Assembly (NCBI GenBank): GCA_947683625.1
Contig: CANTUR010000156.1
Location: forward strand, 1,736,001-1,800,000
Source: Mallotus nudiflorus
Taxonomy: Eukaryota > Streptophyta > Magnoliopsida > Malpighiales > Euphorbiaceae
Direction: 5' to 3'
Length of the DNA: 64,000 bases
Made by a program: the position numbers and the translations under genes. The notes under the pieces were generated by a model. That model saw only the letters and a list, made by a program, of their open reading frames with translations. It had not been told where the DNA came from and did no database searches. Of the stretch, positions 60,668-64,000 are shown piece by piece. Positions within the stretch are counted from its first letter, which is position 1. Every line of letters starts with the position of its first letter.

Positions 60668-60770
60668 TACTTAAATTAAAGTTGGGTACTTAAAAAAAAA
60701 TCTAATAAATTTTAGTACCCAAAATGTCACAAGTGTAAAATTGGATACCCATCCGTACATTTAACCCCCT
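60668..60770. repeat. Single arm of the Mutator-like foldback element
   Basis: Matches the right arm of 39309-40184: ATTAAAGTTGGGTACTT, then AGTGTAAAATTGGATACCCA and GTACATTTAACCCC. The left arm is absent. It is followed by the same TAGAAAAATAATGCACC flank as at 40186. Confidence 0.75.
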
Positions 60771-61174
60771 AGAAAAATAATGCACCTACTAATTTCTAGC
60801 AGGCCATTATTGACTACAAGATAGCATTAAATAAATAAATAAGTCCTTAATGAATTGATGGGGATATTAACTTTTTATGTTAACTGATGGCTATTTATTT
60901 GAACCAATAATTCCATTTTCAATTGATTTTAATGGATGTATAAGAAATTAAAATGATATTCTAAATACATATTAAATTCTTCCTGATCTAATTCAAATAA
61001 TTTTTGAAAATTCTTAAATTATTTCAACAATAGAGGGCATGACACTCTTACAAAAATAGATATTTTTATTGAAAATTGGAATTAATAAAAAATTTCTTTT
61101 TATTTTGTAGACTATAATGGTAATGGAAAATCTTTTTCAAGGACAGAAATCAAATGTTTGGAAACAAAGTCAAG

Positions 61175-61220
<46 letters not shown>

Positions 61221-62422
61221 GGAGAAGTACAGTACCTCATTACACTGCATTATGACACTTGACAATAAATATTCTTCTCTCTCATTTTCACAGACAACTT
61301 AATGAAGAAGTATCTATTCATAAAAAAATCTTTCTTTCATTATCTTTTAAAACAAATTTCTTTTATTTCCTGTATCCTTTTCACATACCATTTAATGAAA
61401 AGTTGTCTATTCATAAAAATCTTCTTTTATTATTTTTTCTAAAACTTCATATGCAACTTAATGAAAAAATATCTATTTATAAAAATCTTTCTTTTGTTGT
61501 TTTTTAAAGCCAATTTACTCTCTCCAAAAATCTTTAAACCCATATTCTCTGCAAGTTTTTCACTCTCATCATTCAAATTCATGTATTAAAATTATTTTTA
61601 AAAATATCCACGCTATTAGTTGAAATTAAAATGTATGCAACAAAAACTTGAATTCATTTTCATCTTATTTGTTAATGGTGGACTTTTCTTAATATATTAT
61701 GGGACCAGATTTATTAATCACTATAAAAAATAATTTTTTGCTGTGAAGTTATTTTAATCAATTTTTTAGAAGAGAATAAATAACTTATAAAATTTTTGAA
61801 ACTTTTTTTATTTAATATTTTAAGTATCCAGTAGTCATAAAATCCAACTATATAATACTGATTAATTAAGAGTTAGTCAATAGCCAGCCAATAAATTACT
61901 GTTGAATATTGTTGACTAACTTTTCTCCCTCTTTCCAACTTATATTAAATTTACATCATGAACAAAATAATAAATAAGAAGTTAGGTCACTGTGACAAGG
62001 GGATGAATCTTGTCTTCTTAGTGTCGAAAGGAGTGGCAGTCTTGTGAGATTGCAGGGTGACCAACAGAGCTTAGAAAACTTGTATGCCCATATTTCTGTT
62101 GATGATGAGGAAGAGGGAGGCCTGATAGTCGAAGGCAATGGTGGAAAAATATAAAAGAAATTAATAAAAAGGGTAAAAATGATTTTAAAAAAAAAAGTAA
62201 TAAAAAGTAATGGAAAAAATATAAAGTCAAAAAAGAAATGGATGAAAATTTTAAAAATTAAGAGTATATGATCCTTTCACAATTTCATCCCTAAAAAACT
62301 GATGATATTTTAGTTGATTGAGTCCATGTCTCCTGCTTCCCTATTATATAAACACAATCTTAGATAGGATACAGAGCACAAAAAAATTAATCTATTTTCA
62401 TCAATTAGACAAAAAAGAGAAC
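60771..62422. repeat. Duplicated SDR upstream region, copy B
   Basis: Collinear with 40185-40600 plus 47116-48376, without the LARD insertion. Includes a (TA)n tract at 61178-61214, three imperfect TTAATGAAAA...AAATCTT units (61297-61507) and the SDR promoter block. It continues past the point where copy A is cut, with TATATAAA (62345-62352) 78 bases before the exon-1 ATG. Confidence 0.82.
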
Positions 62423-62460
62423 ATGGAAGGCTCTTCCTTAAAAACTCCTATTTCCAAGAG
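62423..62460 (+). pseudogene. SDR exon 1, third copy
   Basis: Encodes MEGSSLKTPISKR, three changes from the MEGSSLQAPIAKR of the gene at 21486, and ends at the same GTAACATAAT donor. The intron matches for ~105 bases and then is interrupted at about 62567. Promoter, start codon and donor are all kept, yet exon 2 is mostly gone, so no enzyme can be made. Confidence 0.85.
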
Positions 62461-62566
62461 GTAACATAATTCAACTTTCTTATCAACACCTGTAAATTTA
62501 TTTAGTAGCATATTTTATATACAAAAAATAACTGCATTGTAAAGTAAAGCCCAAGCTAGATACATA

Positions 62567-63565
62567 TGTATAGGTGATGGGGTTAAATGCGCACCCAAGT
62601 GTTTGACAACTAATACATTGTGTAGGGTTGAGGTTCACTAGAAAATACAAAATAGGCTTGTAGCCCAAAATTAGAGAAGGAGTCGCGACTCAGATAAAAG
62701 TCGGGACACACTGTATAACAACTGGATTTCACGGAGGTGTCTAGAAGCTGTCATCATAGAACAAGTTCGAAAATTAGGTATGAGTTTTTGGAATGCCCAC
62801 CCAACCTTGCAGTTGGTCTTCACTAATTATCTCCTTATTAATATGCAATAAATATTTTCTTCAAACCATTTCCACATTTTATAATTAAATGCATGTTTGC
62901 ACATTAGTCCAATTCCATACTTGCAAACCCAATATCTACTATAAGTAATAATTTATAAACATCCATAAATGTAATAATAAATAGATAAATAAACATGTGA
63001 AGAAATGGGGGGTGGGGGGAGGAGAAATGAGTTACAACACTTTTTACATGCAAGAGAAAGTATAAAATACTGAAAATAAACCAATAATAAATTGAACATA
63101 AACTAAAGCAAAGGAAATAAAATGAAAATAAACCAAAAATAAATAGGAATTAAACCTAATGAAAAGAAAGTGAACTAAAAGAACATGAATTAAGATCTAG
63201 TGATTTAATTCACTCTAAACTCCTGTAATACACAAAGTATTAGCCTCACGAATATGTAAAATCCTACAAAAGGGAAACACAAAGTTAATTCATGGATTGA
63301 ATTGGTAAAAATAGGGATAATGAACACTCAAACATTAATGAAATAAAATAGTGAAATAATCACATAAGTACAACTAAAATGTGAAAACATAAAAATACAT
63401 GTAAACCTAAAAAAAAGCATGAAATGAATAAGAAAAAATAATATAAAAATAGATGGTTATGCCAATGTGGCAACTTCCTCATCAATGACGTATCGTTTCT
63501 TAGTCATAGTGCTGATTTCATTTTGCCTCAATACCAAGGGGCAGTGCCTCTTTTAAGTGACATCA
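62567..63565. mobile_element. LTR-like insertion in the SDR pseudogene
   Basis: Starts TGTATAGGTGATGGGG, with GCGCACCCAAG and GGAGTCGCGACTCAG following, like the start of the solo LTR at 9787 (GCGTGCGTCCAAG, GGAGTCGCCACACAG). The right end does not resemble that LTR and no target duplication is visible. The insertion is probably truncated or combined with a deletion that removed the first part of SDR exon 2. No coding frame. The end position is approximate. Confidence 0.55.
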
Positions 63566-63573
63566 CCTGATTA

Positions 63574-63690
63574 TCAACAATACAGGTATTGGCAACATTC
63601 CTGATTTAAACATAGAATCAATTGAACATAAAAGTTTCAGAAGAGTGATGGATGTAAATGTTTATGGTGGATTCTTAAGTTCAAAACATG
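63574..63690 (+). pseudogene. SDR exon-2 remnant, third copy
   Basis: Reads NNTGIGNIPDLNIESIEHKS, then FRRVMDVNVYGGFLSSKH, matching residues ~100-137 of the SDR gene. The first Asn-Asn-Ala-Gly motif has become NNTG. Similarity stops at 63690 after AAAACATG, and a short repeat (GGTGGATTCTTA, about 63666 and 63691) marks the break. Confidence 0.85.
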
Positions 63691-64000
63691 GTGGATTCTT
63701 ACAATCACTGGCGGTCCCTGAGAGCATAGGCTTCCACCGAGGTACCCGTCCCAGTATAACATCCACTAGTCATATATGTATCGGATCCATCTCTCAATCT
63801 CTACTATGTGCACATAGTCCTGGTGAAGCCCACCATGTAGCCTATTCTACCAAAATTTCTCATAAATCGACTTTTAAATAAATAAAATGCGTTTTAAATC
63901 TTAAATAATAGCATTAAATTAAATAAATCATATAATCAATATTAAAAATATGAGTGCATGCATTCTTTAAGTAAATACATGCACAGATCATTCTATTGAC
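63691..64000. other. Unidentified repeat-like sequence at window end
   Basis: Compositionally different from the SDR remnant: a GC-richer start (CTTCCACCGAGGTACCCG, CTGGTGAAGCCCACCATG), then AT-rich sequence to the end. The style recalls an LTR internal segment, but no family was recognised. The open frame crossing from the SDR remnant into it is chance. Confidence 0.4.

Overview
This window looks like an AT-rich, transposon-dense region of a flowering-plant nuclear genome, most likely a eudicot. The evidence is nested Ty1/copia and Ty3/gypsy LTR retrotransposons with PBS sites resembling the plant initiator-tRNA-Met type, Mutator-like foldback elements with 9-bp target duplications, and one intron-containing plant-type short-chain dehydrogenase/reductase (SDR) gene. 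The species cannot be named from the sequence alone. No rRNA, tRNA, CRISPR array or bacterial-style operon was seen.

Layout. 1-12055: an inverted gypsy LTR fragment, then CACTA-like terminal sequence that appears split by a gypsy element (1276-9561, gag-pol full of stops, 2.9-kb 3' LTR) and by a solo LTR (9787-11765). 12545-20762: a copia element with matching 5-bp target duplications, carrying a nested 3.25-kb solo gypsy LTR in its protease region and a TRIM-like piece in its RNase H region. 20763-24156: the only gene-like island, with an SDR gene (two exons, TATA box, one missing base in exon 2) and an 830-bp Mutator-like foldback element. 24157-38903: a copia element (A) split by a second copia element (B, 25666-35815), which is itself split by a solo LTR of its own family (29092-30629). 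38972-40600: an SDR exon remnant and a second Mutator-like foldback element. 40601-47115: a non-autonomous LTR element (LARD-like) with 2-kb LTRs and about 20 tandem copies of a 40-bp repeat. 47116-48376: a copy of the SDR upstream region. 48377-50538: a minus-strand fragment resembling Tat/Ogre-type gypsy gag and protease. 50539-60465: a second chromovirus-like gypsy element with a solo LTR (53724-55255) in its RNase H. 60466-64000: another copy of the SDR upstream region, SDR exon 1, an LTR-like insertion, a piece of SDR exon 2, and an unidentified repeat.

Working together. The host signal is a small SDR family, duplicated at least three times and then broken by transposons. The copy at 21486-22436 is the only nearly complete one. 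Everything else is autonomous or non-autonomous mobile DNA, mostly decayed, with a visible excess of stop codons explainable by C-to-T change. I found no convincing new multi-gene system. The most informative objects are the SDR array, the tandem-repeat LARD and the two foldback elements with target duplications.
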